A stretch of 64,000 nt of DNA from Mucilaginibacter ginkgonis (GTDB lineage: Bacteria > Bacteroidota > Bacteroidia > Sphingobacteriales > Sphingobacteriaceae): assembly GCF_009754905.2 (NCBI RefSeq), contig NZ_CP066775.1:2356001-2420000 (forward strand), in the 5' to 3' direction. A program made the translations under genes and the position numbers. Below, in pieces: positions 26,937-35,230 of the stretch. Within the stretch, counting starts at the first letter, position 1; each line of letters begins with the position of its first letter. The notes beneath the pieces were generated by a model. That model had not been told where the DNA came from, did not search any database, and was given only the letters and a program-made list of their open reading frames with translations.

Positions 26937-26967
26937 TCTCACATCTCAAATCTCACATCTCACTTCT
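26937..26967. repeat. Short TCTCACATC direct repeats
   Basis: GTCTCACATCTCAAA then TCTCACATCTCACTTCT: a 9-base unit repeated twice with partial third copies, in the 95-base gap between actA and actB. Low-complexity intergenic repeat; no function evident. Confidence 0.5.
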
Positions 26968-26970
26968 AAA

Positions 26971-28242
26971 TTAATAGTGGCATTTAGCGCACTCTAAACC
27001 ACCCATTTGCGCCTCAGTAACGTGACCGCCATTTTTGATCACATCATGTATAGCAACCATTTTCTCGTAGTATGCATTGCCTTTAGAATTAACGTTGGTA
27101 CGTTTGTGGCACTGTATACACCATTTCATGGTAAGCGGTGAGTACTGATAAACTTGTTTCATAGTTTGGATAGGGCCGTGGCAGCGCTGACACTCAATAC
27201 CGGCAACCTTAGTATGCTGTGAGTGATTGAAGTAAGCGAAATCAGGCAGGTTGTGTACACGCACCCACTGAATTGGCCTTGCTTTAGTGCTGTCATATTT
27301 CTGGGTAGACGGATCGTAACCCAAAGCGTCATAGATCTTATGTATCTCCGGCGATTCTGTTTTAACCACTTTGTGGCAGTTCATACAAACGTTAAGAGAC
27401 GGGATAGTAGCATTTTTGCTCTTGTAAGCACCACCGTGGCAATACTGGCAATTGATGCGCATTACCCCCGCGTGCAATTCGTGCGAATATTTGATTGGCT
27501 GCTCAGGCTGATAACCCTGGTGTACGTTAGTATTCCACATGGTTACCCAGCTCCAGCTACCGAAAGCGATGAACAAGCACAACACTACGAAGAAAACCAG
27601 TTTCTTGTTCTTAGCTAACCTTTTGATGGTTGCAAAACGATCAACTTTAACAGTTTCAACTTCTGCAGCTTCCAATTCTTCAGGAAGAAGATCGGCACGG
27701 TTAACCAATACTTTTTCTAATGTGCCGATAACCCTGTTTAAAACCAGGATAACAATAAAGGCAACTATCAGAACACCTATAAGGCTGAATATCAAAACTT
27801 CGCTTGGGCCACTGTCTGCAGTACTAGGGTCACCATTTGATGTTTTAGGTGTTGATTGTAATTTTTTGTAGTCGTCGCGAACGTAAGCGATGATGTTAGC
27901 AACGTCACCATCAGAAAGGTTGGTGAACACAGTCATTTGTGACTGGTTATACTCGTTGTAGATCTTTAATGCCTTAGGATCTTTTGCAGCGATAAGGGCC
28001 TGGTTGTTTTGGATCCACTTGGTAAGCCATTTATCATCAGTTTCTGATGAAATGGTTGGCCCAAGCGCCGGACCGGTCATACGAGCATCGATTTTGTGAC
28101 AGGCAGTACAATTTGCTTTGAACAATGCTTCACCCTTTGCAGCATCTGCCTGCGCTTGTGCCGAAACAGCCATAAACGCGAACCCTGCAATCAGTAAAAG
28201 TGTCCTGGAAAATTGTTTAAATGTCAATGAGATATTTCTCAT
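26971..28242 (-). CDS. actA: Alternative complex III subunit ActA (six-heme cytochrome c)
   Basis: 423 residues. Signal peptide, then a class I cytochrome domain with NCTACHK (about residues 40-46), a membrane helix (about 148-168), a second membrane helix (about 213-232), then a multiheme domain with CQYCH, CMNCH, CQRCH, CIQCH and CAKCH, the last at the very C-terminus. Six CxxCH motifs in total. The fusion of an N-terminal monoheme cytochrome to the pentaheme part is the usual Bacteroidota form. First gene of the act-cox block, behind a promoter at 28327-28360. Confidence 0.95.
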   Translation of the reverse strand: MRNISLTFKQFSRTLLLIAGFAFMAVSAQAQADAAKGEALFKANCTACHKIDARMTGPALGPTISSETDDKWLTKWIQNNQALIAAKDPKALKIYNEYNQSQMTVFTNLSDGDVANIIAYVRDDYKKLQSTPKTSNGDPSTADSGPSEVLIFSLIGVLIVAFIVILVLNRVIGTLEKVLVNRADLLPEELEAAEVETVKVDRFATIKRLAKNKKLVFFVVLCLFIAFGSWSWVTMWNTNVHQGYQPEQPIKYSHELHAGVMRINCQYCHGGAYKSKNATIPSLNVCMNCHKVVKTESPEIHKIYDALGYDPSTQKYDSTKARPIQWVRVHNLPDFAYFNHSQHTKVAGIECQRCHGPIQTMKQVYQYSPLTMKWCIQCHKRTNVNSKGNAYYEKMVAIHDVIKNGGHVTEAQMGGLECAKCHY

Positions 28243-28326
28243 ACAGTGTATTTGTGCTGAATATTTCGTAGTTAGTTTCTGTAATTAGCTTGCAGACGTA
28301 TGCCAACACGGCTTTTTAACAGTCCA

Positions 28327-28360
28327 CAAAAGTATAATTTATTAAACAATGGCTGACAAA
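28327..28360 (-). promoter_or_regulatory. Predicted promoter of the act-cox block
   Basis: On the minus strand TTTG (28357-28360) is followed after 22 bases by TACTTTTG (28327-28334), matching the Bacteroidota TTTG / TAnnTTTG pair. It predicts a start near 28320 and a 5' leader of about 75-80 bases before actA. Confidence 0.55.
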
Positions 28361-28405
28361 GTAATGACACATAATCATAATTTATAATTGTTCTAAATAA
28401 ATGAC

Positions 28406-28438
28406 AAAAGCCCCTTGATTAAACGTCAGGGGGCTTTT
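28406..28438 (-). terminator. Rho-independent terminator of the deoxyhypusine-synthase-like gene
   Basis: AAAAGCCCC ... GGGGCTTTT stem with a short loop, T-rich on both sides. It lies about 70 bases after the stop of the 28507-29493 gene and before the actA promoter, insulating the two minus-strand units. Confidence 0.8.
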
Positions 28439-28506
28439 TAATGATTAAGTGTTATAACAGCTGAAAAATAACGAGTTACTCATTTCAGCACTATTGCAAA
28501 TATCAA

Positions 28507-29493
28507 TTATTGCTTTAAAATCCATGCAAAAATTAGCGGCGCTACAATTGTGGCGTCACTTTCAACGATAAATTTTGGCGTGTCGATGTCCAGCTTGCCC
28601 CATGTGATCTTCTCATTGGGTACAGCACCCGAGTAAGATCCGTAAGAAGTGGTAGAGTCTGATATCTGGCAGAAATAGCTCCAAAAAGGGATGTTTTCCA
28701 TCTCCATATCCTGATAAAGCATAGGAACTACGCAGATAGGGAAATCGCCGGCTATACCACCACCTATCTGGAAGAAACCTATCCCCTTACCTCCCGAATT
28801 TTTAGGGTACCAATCGGCAAGCCATGCCATGTATTCAATGCCGCTTTTCATGGTCGTAGCTTTTATTTCGCCCTTGATCACATAAGACGCGAAGATGTTG
28901 CCCATTGTAGAATCTTCCCATCCCGGTACCACAATTGGCAGGTTGCGTTCAGCAGCGGCCAGCATCCATGAGTTCTTCGGATCGATCTCGTAATACTGCT
29001 CTAACTCGCCGTTTAGCAATATTTTGTACATGTACTCATGCGGAAAGTAACGTTCGCCATTGTCGTCGGCATCTTTCCAAATTTTGTGGATGTGCTTTTG
29101 TAAACGGCGGAAAGCTTCTTCTTCTGGGATACAGGTATCGGTAACGCGGTTGTAATGGTTTTCTAACAAATCCCACTCATCCTGCGGGCTCAGGTCGCGG
29201 TAATTGGGCACCCGTTTATAGTGCGAGTGCGCTACCAGGTTCATGATGTCTTCTTCGAGGTTTGCACCGGTACATGAAATGATGTCTATCTTTCCCTGGC
29301 GGATCATTTCCGCCAGCGAAATGCCAAGTTCCGCAGTACTCATGGCACCTGCAAGGGTTACCATCATTTTACCACCTTCAAGCAGGTGGGTTTCATATCC
29401 CTTGGCTGCGTCAACCAACGCTGCAGCATTAAAATGCAAATAATTGCGCTCAATAAATTGAGATATAGGTCCTCTTGTAGTGCTCATTTTCAA
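28507..29493 (-). CDS. Deoxyhypusine synthase-like protein (likely polyamine enzyme)
   Basis: 328 residues. Shares the deoxyhypusine synthase core: MVTLAGAMSTAELG, IISCTGANLEEDI, IVVPGWEDSTMGNIFASY, and the active-site region GAVPNEKITWGKL, where the Lys of WGK matches the catalytic lysine that carries the aminobutyl group. Bacteria lack eIF5A, so this NAD-dependent fold must act on another acceptor; homospermidine synthesis from putrescine/spermidine is the best known alternative. Cytoplasmic, monocistronic: a TACCTTTG box (29511-29518) precedes it and a terminator follows. Confidence 0.9.
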   Translation of the reverse strand: MKMSTTRGPISQFIERNYLHFNAAALVDAAKGYETHLLEGGKMMVTLAGAMSTAELGISLAEMIRQGKIDIISCTGANLEEDIMNLVAHSHYKRVPNYRDLSPQDEWDLLENHYNRVTDTCIPEEEAFRRLQKHIHKIWKDADDNGERYFPHEYMYKILLNGELEQYYEIDPKNSWMLAAAERNLPIVVPGWEDSTMGNIFASYVIKGEIKATTMKSGIEYMAWLADWYPKNSGGKGIGFFQIGGGIAGDFPICVVPMLYQDMEMENIPFWSYFCQISDSTTSYGSYSGAVPNEKITWGKLDIDTPKFIVESDATIVAPLIFAWILKQ

Positions 29494-29510
29494 TCAAATA
29501 AATATTGGCG

Positions 29511-29518
29511 CAAAGGTA
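29511..29518 (-). promoter_or_regulatory. -7 box of the deoxyhypusine-synthase-like gene
   Basis: TACCTTTG on the minus strand, 17 bases before the ATG at 29493. Identical to the box in front of lpd. Confidence 0.5.
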
Positions 29519-29563
29519 AGAAAGTCTGTAGCAGAATTTGCAGGATTTTAGAATTAGAGAACT

Positions 29564-29580
29564 AACGCTTTGGAAGCGTT
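29564..29580 (-). terminator. Weak hairpin after the histidine kinase gene
   Basis: AACGCTT TGG AAGCGTT, a 7-bp stem with a 3-base loop, 18 bases after the kinase stop. No clear T run follows, so termination here is only possible. Confidence 0.35.
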
Positions 29581-29597
29581 TAAACACGAATATGAAG

Positions 29598-31196
29598 CTA
29601 CAATGGCAGCGTAAACCAAAATGTACTGCCTTTGCCTAACTCGCTATCCACACCTATTTTGCCACCATGCTTTTTGATGATCTCCGCGCTGATGTAAAGC
29701 CCTAAACCAAGCCCGGAGAACTGCGCGCCTGCATGTTCTGACCGGTAATACCGGTCAAATAGCTTCATCACATTTTCGGGGTTAATGCCGGGTCCGTGAT
29801 CTATGACGGAGATACGCGCGAAATTGTCGGCCTTATCTATCCGCAATGTAATTTCGAATGAATCAGGCGCATATTTAACCGCGTTGTTTACCATGTTTAC
29901 CACCACCTGGTCTATACGGTGCTCATCTGCATAAACCCTTAAGTCAAGGTCGCCCTCAATATTCAAATGATACCTGCCTTCTGCGCGTATATGGCTGCAG
30001 CAATTGCGAAGCAACTCTGCAATAAGGAAATTAGTTTTAGCGAGATCCAGCTGGCCTGAATTTACTTTGCTGGCGTTCAACAGGTCATCTATCAGCATAG
30101 TGGTTTTATTCATGCTGCGGTTAGCCTGACTAATTAACTTTGCTATAGCCGGGTCGCCGGGGTTATCCCTTAGCCTGTCGAGCATTTGCAGGGTCGCTTT
30201 TAAACTTGTGATAGGCGTTTTAAGTTCGTGACTTGCCACGCTGATAAAATCGTCTTTATATTGTTCACGGCGCTTTTGGTCTGTTATATCCTGAACAGTG
30301 CCACTAAACCTTAAGGGCTTTTGGTCATCACTAAATACCGTTCGGCCTTTGGCGCGGACTATAATTTCTTTTTTGTCGTGCGGGTGGATGATCTTGTATT
30401 CTACGTCGTAAGTGCCCCCTGATCTGAAAGACATCGCCTCGTCTATGGCCGCTAGTATCCGCTGACGATCTTCCTCTGCTATGTTATCAGTAGCGTTTGC
30501 CAGATCTATTTCGTCATCGGCACCCAAACCAAACCATTGCTTTAACCTGGCATTACCGACAAACTTTCCTGTTTTAGGATTAAGGTCAAATGTGCCGAGG
30601 TCAGCAGCTTCTATAGCGAAACTTAGTTCATTACGGCTCTCAGCCAGGTTATCGTTCAGTTCTCTTAAAGCAGCGTAAGATTCGCTTACCTCTTCGTTGG
30701 TGACAGACAGTTCTTCGTTCATTGAAGCCAACTCTTCATTTGTGGCGGCCAATTCTTCATTTGTAGTGGCCAATTCTTCCATGAGCGTCTGTTCGCGCTG
30801 GCGGCCGAAGTAACGCTCACTTATGTCTGTAGCCGTGTGCAAAATACAGATCACTTTTCCGGCCTCATCTTTTACAGCCCGGTATTCAAAATCAAAGTAA
30901 ATGGTTTTTAATTCGCCGTTAATCATCAGGTCGGCGGGGGTATCAGTACCTGATATGACCAGGCCTTCATTCCAAACCCTTTTGAACATGTCTATAAAGG
31001 GCTGACCTTTTAACTCGGGCAGGGCGGCTTCAAGCGATTTGCCTATTACACTGCTATCTTTACCCCATACATCAAGCATCGCCTGGTTTGCGGTTTGGAT
31101 TACAGCATCTTCTGTAACGTGAATAGCAGTGGCAACCTTGGTTAGGTTGAGCACATCTATTAACTGCTTATCGGTTAATAACGGAATACTGTCCAT
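29598..31196 (-). CDS. Cytoplasmic PAS-PAS sensor histidine kinase
   Basis: 532 residues, no membrane segment. Order: PAS domain (about 10-130, with FRAVKDEAGKVICILHTATDIS-like PAC end), coiled coil (about 138-190) made of TNEEL-type heptads, second PAS (about 190-305, ending SGTVQDITDQKRRE), HisKA box SVASHELKTPITSLKATL, and HATPase with NNAVKYAP, VIDHGPGIN and FSGLGLGLYISAEI. Autophosphorylates on the His of SHELKTP. No response regulator gene is adjacent, so its partner is elsewhere. The heptad DNA repeats at 30711-30780 could change linker length by slippage. Confidence 0.93.
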   Translation of the reverse strand: MDSIPLLTDKQLIDVLNLTKVATAIHVTEDAVIQTANQAMLDVWGKDSSVIGKSLEAALPELKGQPFIDMFKRVWNEGLVISGTDTPADLMINGELKTIYFDFEYRAVKDEAGKVICILHTATDISERYFGRQREQTLMEELATTNEELAATNEELASMNEELSVTNEEVSESYAALRELNDNLAESRNELSFAIEAADLGTFDLNPKTGKFVGNARLKQWFGLGADDEIDLANATDNIAEEDRQRILAAIDEAMSFRSGGTYDVEYKIIHPHDKKEIIVRAKGRTVFSDDQKPLRFSGTVQDITDQKRREQYKDDFISVASHELKTPITSLKATLQMLDRLRDNPGDPAIAKLISQANRSMNKTTMLIDDLLNASKVNSGQLDLAKTNFLIAELLRNCCSHIRAEGRYHLNIEGDLDLRVYADEHRIDQVVVNMVNNAVKYAPDSFEITLRIDKADNFARISVIDHGPGINPENVMKLFDRYYRSEHAGAQFSGLGLGLYISAEIIKKHGGKIGVDSELGKGSTFWFTLPL

Positions 31197-31330
31197 GTAG
31201 AGTTTAGAGCGTATAGTTCCGGGCTAAGTAAAAGAGAGTAACTAAAAAAACAACTGATAAGTTTTAACGATTTTATAATTTCGGCATTGCTTAGCAAACA
31301 AAATTTGCTTCAAGTTTTTTTATTCCGCAA

Positions 31331-32467
31331 ATGCGTAAAGCCTTATTGCTTATCACGCTGCTTGGCTGCAGCACTACCCTATTTGCCCAGCGCAACATTT
31401 TGCCCCGCTTTTTACGGCGGATGATCTTTGAGAAAGATACCAGCAAGCGCGGCAGCTTTTTCTTGCTGCCGGTGCTAAGTTCTGCACCGGAGACGGGCCT
31501 CGAAGTTGGCGCATCGGGGCTTTATTCTTTTTATACCGATACGTTAACCAAGGGGACAAGGGTATCGAACTTGTTTGGTTACGCTACTATAACAACAAAA
31601 GGCCAGGAGAGGTTAAGCCTGAGCACCAGCTACTGGACGCCGCAAAATCAATGGCATTATATAGCCGCGGCGAGTTATGTAAACTTCCCCGCCAATTTTT
31701 ACGGGATTGGCAACAACACATTAAAAAGCTACAAGGTTGATCTGGGGCTGCAGCGCTTTAAGCTGAACCTTGAAGCCGACAAACGCCTTGGAAAATATAT
31801 TTATCTGGGCGCAGTAGCCGGCGGATTTAATTACCGTTTTGAAAATAAAAACCCCGGCGGCGTGTTTGATACCGACACACGGGTAGAATACCGTAATGGC
31901 GGCAGCACTGTTTTTATAGGCCCCAGCCTGATATTCGATAGCCGCAATAACAACACTTACACCACAAAAGGCATTGTTGTTACCAGCTACTTTAACGCCA
32001 TGCAGGGCTTGTTCGGGAATAATAGTTATAGCGGCGGCTTTTTTAACATAGAGTATGCGCAGTTCTTTTCATTAAACCGCAAGTTTGTTTTGGGATTGAA
32101 CGTGCAGGACCAAAACCTTACAGGTGGCAGCTCGCCGTTTTATTTGCTGCCTGCCCTGGGCAGCGACGAGATGATGCGTGGATACTACAACGGCCGTTAC
32201 CGCGACCGCAACCTCGTTGCGGGGCAGGCGGAACTGCGCTACCGCTTGAGCGACCGCATTGGCCTGGTGGGTTTCGCCGGAACGGGAACAGTGTTCAATA
32301 CCAGCTTTAATGCCAAAGACCTTAAGCCGAACTATGGTGGCGGGTTACGTTATTTCTTCGACGTGGAAAAAGGCCTGTCTATCCGCGTGGACTATGGCTT
32401 TGGCGAAAAACGCCCCGGAGAAAGCCGGCAGAGCGGTTTATACCTGGCGTTGGGGGAAGCGTTTTAG
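31331..32467 (+). CDS. Outer-membrane beta-barrel protein, BamA/surface-antigen type
   Basis: 378 residues. Signal peptide MRKALLLITLLGCSTTLFA with Gln next. The remainder shows alternating beta strands ending with an aromatic residue, and the Omp85-type barrel features GPSLIFDSRNNNTYTTKG and a closing QSGLYLALGEAF C-terminal strand. No POTRA repeats precede the barrel, so it is a barrel-only member (surface antigen/DUF5982-like) rather than BamA or TamA. Possibly an outer-membrane enzyme or channel. Its upstream gap (31197-31330) is shared with the divergent kinase gene. Confidence 0.85.
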   Translation: MRKALLLITLLGCSTTLFAQRNILPRFLRRMIFEKDTSKRGSFFLLPVLSSAPETGLEVGASGLYSFYTDTLTKGTRVSNLFGYATITTKGQERLSLSTSYWTPQNQWHYIAAASYVNFPANFYGIGNNTLKSYKVDLGLQRFKLNLEADKRLGKYIYLGAVAGGFNYRFENKNPGGVFDTDTRVEYRNGGSTVFIGPSLIFDSRNNNTYTTKGIVVTSYFNAMQGLFGNNSYSGGFFNIEYAQFFSLNRKFVLGLNVQDQNLTGGSSPFYLLPALGSDEMMRGYYNGRYRDRNLVAGQAELRYRLSDRIGLVGFAGTGTVFNTSFNAKDLKPNYGGGLRYFFDVEKGLSIRVDYGFGEKRPGESRQSGLYLALGEAF

Positions 32468-32554
32468 GCCTCACCTAAATCCTCTCCAAAGGAGAGGACT
32501 TCGAAAAGATTGCGTTTAACCCCCTCTCCTTCGGACAGGGCCGGGGTGAGGCCT
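32466..32554. repeat. Palindromic repeat AGGCCTCACC...GGTGAGGCCTT
   Basis: Outer arms AGGCCTCACC and GGTGAGGCCT are inverted repeats; inside are two hairpins, CCTCTCC AAAG GAGAGG and CCCTCTCCTTCGGACAGGG. It fills the gap between the convergent barrel and methyltransferase genes. Same family as 5993-6023. Confidence 0.75.
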
Positions 32555-33340
32555 TCAAATCTGTATCTTAAAATCTTCCTTCATCCTGCCTTTCTTGAAG
32601 AATACCAAACCTATCCAAAACAAGTCAACGGTGGCAGTAACGTCAAGGTGTTTTTTTATTTCCGTCCATGCTTCTTTCATGCCTTCGCTCCAGTAAATAT
32701 CGTCAAATATCAGTAGTGAGTTTTCATGCACTTTAGGCAGGCACCGGTTAAAATAATCCAGTGTAGCTTGCTTTTGGTGGTTACCGTCTATAAATACAAA
32801 ATCAAGCTGATCCAGTTCGTTTATCAGCGGCGGAAGTGTGTCGTCAAAATTCCCGGTAATCAGTTGAATATTTTTAGCACCTGTTTTATCAAATCCTTTT
32901 TGAGCTACGCCGGCGGTTTGCGGGCAGCCCTCTAGGGTGTATATTTTAGCATTGGGCGCGGCTGCGTGTAAGTACAGGGTGGTAGTCCCCAGGCAGGTAC
33001 CTAACTCTATGATGTTGGCGGGCTGTAAGTCGGCCGCCAGGCGATAAAGCAGCTGCGCCAGCTTAGGGGGTTTAAGCGCGTTCTTTGCTATCTGGCTTAT
33101 CTTTTTTTGCTTATTGTTATTTACATGCGAGCCGGCGCCCAGGTCTGTAACGGTAATTTCGCTATCGTCATGCAATAGTTGTTTTCTGTAATTTTCAATT
33201 TCGGCGTATACGCTTTTGGGTTTAAAATCGTAAATTACTTCATCTACCAAACGGTACACAAAAGGCGAGTGTAAACCATGGCGGTTGCCGGCCTGTAACC
33301 TGTGTAATAGATAATCTTTAGCAAACTGCCACTTAAACAT
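32555..33340 (-). CDS. Class I SAM-dependent O-methyltransferase-like protein
   Basis: 261 residues from ATG 33340 (MFKWQFAKDYLLH); the longer frame to 33487 runs through the start of the divergent gene and is rejected. Motif I IIELGTCLGTTTLYLHAAA binds S-adenosylmethionine; LYTLEGCPQTAGVAQKGF and LDFVFIDGNHQKQATLDYF follow, as in Methyltransf_24 / catechol-O-methyltransferase-like proteins. Cytoplasmic. Substrate unknown. The start is 31 bases from the divergent transglutaminase-like gene, so their promoters overlap. Confidence 0.88.
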   Translation of the reverse strand: MFKWQFAKDYLLHRLQAGNRHGLHSPFVYRLVDEVIYDFKPKSVYAEIENYRKQLLHDDSEITVTDLGAGSHVNNNKQKKISQIAKNALKPPKLAQLLYRLAADLQPANIIELGTCLGTTTLYLHAAAPNAKIYTLEGCPQTAGVAQKGFDKTGAKNIQLITGNFDDTLPPLINELDQLDFVFIDGNHQKQATLDYFNRCLPKVHENSLLIFDDIYWSEGMKEAWTEIKKHLDVTATVDLFWIGLVFFKKGRMKEDFKIQI

Positions 33341-33371
33341 GGCGGTAAAAGTAGATAAAGGAATACATTTT

Positions 33372-34238
33372 ATGCCCGAAATAACGCAATCAGAAATAAA
33401 ATCACTTATAAAATTGTTAGACGATCCCGACCAGGAAATATTTGGCCATGTGCATGATAAGCTTTTCGGCCTGGGCGACGAGGCCATCGGTTTCTTAGAA
33501 GCCGCCTGGAGCGAGGCTTTTGACCCGATATTGCAGGAGCGTATTGCCGACCTGGTTCATGAAATACAATTTAACAACGTTAAAACCGACCTTAAGCTAT
33601 GGTACCAAAGCGGCAGCTTTGACCTGCTGCGCGGTATCTTGACCATAAACAAATATCAATACCCTGACCTGGACGAGCAGAAAGTGATCAACCAGATTGA
33701 AAGCATTAAGCGCGATGTTTGGATGACCATGTACGCCGAAGGCAGCCCGGCCGACCATGTGAAGCTGATAAATCATGTGATCTACAATCTGCATGGCTTT
33801 AGCGGCAACACGGCAAACCATCAGGACCCGCAGAACAGCTACCTGAGCCAGGTATTGGAATCGCACAAAGGTAACCAGATATCACTGGCCATCATTTATA
33901 GCATCATAGCGCAGAAACTAGATATACCTATCTACGGCGTTAACCTGCCACAGCACTTTATACTGGCATACATTGATGAAAGTAAAGAGAGCGAGTTTGA
34001 AGGCGGCGTTTTGTTTTACATTAATGCCTTTAACAAAGGCCTGGTGTTTGGCCGCCGCGATGTAGACATGTTTCTGAAGCAATTGGGCGTAAAACCCGAT
34101 AAGCAATTTTATGAGCCTTGCACCAATGCCGATATTATCCGCCGTGTACTTCGCAACCTCATCAGTGCGTATGAAAACTTAGGCTCGACCGATAAAGTTA
34201 CTGAGCTGAACGAGCTGCTGGAGATAGTGTTGGAGTAA
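33372..34238 (+). CDS. Transglutaminase-like SirB1 family protein
   Basis: 288 residues from ATG 33372; an ATG at 33339 would run into the divergent methyltransferase gene. N-terminal helical repeats (about 1-90) precede a Transglut_core2 domain with NSYLSQVLESHKGNQISLAI and YGVNLPQHFILAYID. The Cys of the usual nucleophile position is not evident, as in many SirB1 proteins, so catalytic activity is doubtful. In proteobacteria the family is found near protein release factor genes; here prfB is about 3 kb away on the other strand. Function unknown. Confidence 0.85.
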   Translation: MPEITQSEIKSLIKLLDDPDQEIFGHVHDKLFGLGDEAIGFLEAAWSEAFDPILQERIADLVHEIQFNNVKTDLKLWYQSGSFDLLRGILTINKYQYPDLDEQKVINQIESIKRDVWMTMYAEGSPADHVKLINHVIYNLHGFSGNTANHQDPQNSYLSQVLESHKGNQISLAIIYSIIAQKLDIPIYGVNLPQHFILAYIDESKESEFEGGVLFYINAFNKGLVFGRRDVDMFLKQLGVKPDKQFYEPCTNADIIRRVLRNLISAYENLGSTDKVTELNELLEIVLE

Positions 34239-34267
34239 AAAGGACTTTTACCTTTAAAGAGTTCCGG

Positions 34268-34771
34268 CTAAATCGCCCAACTGACACTTAATGCCGTACT
34301 CATCCACGGTAATTTTATCTCTTCGAACGTCCATGGACAGGTCTGCAAGACCACATCGTATGAATGATTTGAAACTTCTAATTGCCAGCTATGACCGGTG
34401 TAACTTAAGTGACCCGGGCGCTGCAAAAAACTTTCTTTTAACGCCGTTGGTGATGAATTTCTGAGCTGAATCCAATTTGCAATAACAGCCTGTAATAACT
34501 CATCAGCAAGTCTTTGAATATCAAGATTTGGTGCCGGTTTTACTTGCCTGTGCGCGAGGTCTAATCCACAAAGTAAATTGATCAATCCGGCGCCGCTTTC
34601 ATCATCCGCACCAACACAGTTTTGTAAGAACGCCGCAGCATCGTGCGGCTTTATCAGGCCACCGCTATCCGGATCAGTAAAATTTAGTCTCTTAAAAGCA
34701 TTTGGCAGAAACGGGTTCAGCAGGACGATACCTGCATTATTAACGCCATATTTTTTAACCGTTGAAGTCAT
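34268..34771 (-). CDS. Orphan C-terminal domain of contractile injection system tape measure protein
   Basis: 167 residues from ATG 34771 (an ATG at 34789 lies inside the adjacent esterase remnant). The sequence follows the conserved C-terminal domain of CIS tape measure proteins: NNAGIVLLNPFLPNAFKRL, LINLLCGLDL, LLQAVIANWIQLRNSS, LKESFLQRPGHLS, and the closing PWTFEEIKLPWM. In full-length proteins (several hundred residues or more) this domain follows a long variable helical region; here that region is missing and no sheath, tube or baseplate gene is in the window. The frame is intact over its whole length. Either a truncated relic or a stand-alone small protein; the first is more likely given the adjoining scar. 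Confidence 0.75.
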   Translation of the reverse strand: MTSTVKKYGVNNAGIVLLNPFLPNAFKRLNFTDPDSGGLIKPHDAAAFLQNCVGADDESGAGLINLLCGLDLAHRQVKPAPNLDIQRLADELLQAVIANWIQLRNSSPTALKESFLQRPGHLSYTGHSWQLEVSNHSYDVVLQTCPWTFEEIKLPWMSTALSVSWAI

Positions 34772-34785
34772 AGTTAATTCATCCA

Positions 34786-34854
34786 CCATTTATCTTCATG
34801 CACCTTGCCAGTTGTGTAAATCAGTCGGCAGATTCTTTAGGGTTATCGGGCGGG
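34786..34854 (-). pseudogene. Decayed copy of the esterase 3' end
   Basis: The minus strand reads NPKESAD, stop, FTQLARCMKINGG, matching NPKESADWFAELVVWMKANGG at the C-terminus of the esterase at 35557-36468. A Trp codon has become TGA. By eye about three quarters of the bases match between 34786-34850 and 35570-35634, including 17 identical bases around CAGTCGGCAGATTC. It lies between the HepT gene and the tape-measure fragment and marks a duplication or rearrangement. Confidence 0.8.
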
Positions 34855-34873
34855 CAGTTGCTTTTTAGAACTT

Positions 34874-35230
34874 TCAAATTCTTGCTTCCCGCTCAATTAC
34901 CTCCAAAATGTCTTGATAATTTTGCGGAAGCTGCTCTTTGGCGATAGACCAGATTATTTCGTGATCGATCCCAAAATATTCGTGGCTTATCTTATTTCTT
35001 AAGCGATACATCTCTTCCCAAGGCACGTTGGGGTATTTTAATTTTATTTCGCTGGAGAGCCTTTTTGATGCTTCGCCTATCACTTCAAAATTTCTGATCA
35101 CTGCATCAATGACCATATAATTATCTTGAAAAGCAATAAAATCCATAGAATCGAGATATTGAGTTATTCTCTCGATAGATAACTTAATGTCTTCTAAATA
35201 TAAGAGAGGATCTCTTTCGTGTGGTTTCAA
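34874..35230 (-). CDS. hepT: HepT-like HEPN ribonuclease toxin (DUF86)
   Basis: 118 residues, all-helical. HEPN active-site motif RNKISHEY, which is RX4HXY, the form found in HepT toxins where the Tyr is AMPylated by the partner. It also has YMVIDAVIRNFEVIGEASKRLS typical of DUF86. Cleaves RNA (tRNA in studied homologues) when free. The start overlaps the stop of the upstream mntA by 4 bases (ATGA), so both are made together. Confidence 0.92.
   Translation of the reverse strand: MKPHERDPLLYLEDIKLSIERITQYLDSMDFIAFQDNYMVIDAVIRNFEVIGEASKRLSSEIKLKYPNVPWEEMYRLRNKISHEYFGIDHEIIWSIAKEQLPQNYQDILEVIEREARI

Noticed and set aside
26937..26967. Possible CRISPR-like direct repeats
   Set aside because: Units are only 9 bases, without spacers of regular length or cas genes.
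32510..32716. Plus-strand frame after the barrel protein gene
   Set aside because: It begins in the AGGCCTCACC repeat and continues antisense to the methyltransferase.
33341..33487. N-terminal 49-residue extension of the methyltransferase
   Set aside because: It is antisense to the start of the transglutaminase-like gene and is not methyltransferase-like; the ATG at 33340 begins the homologous part.
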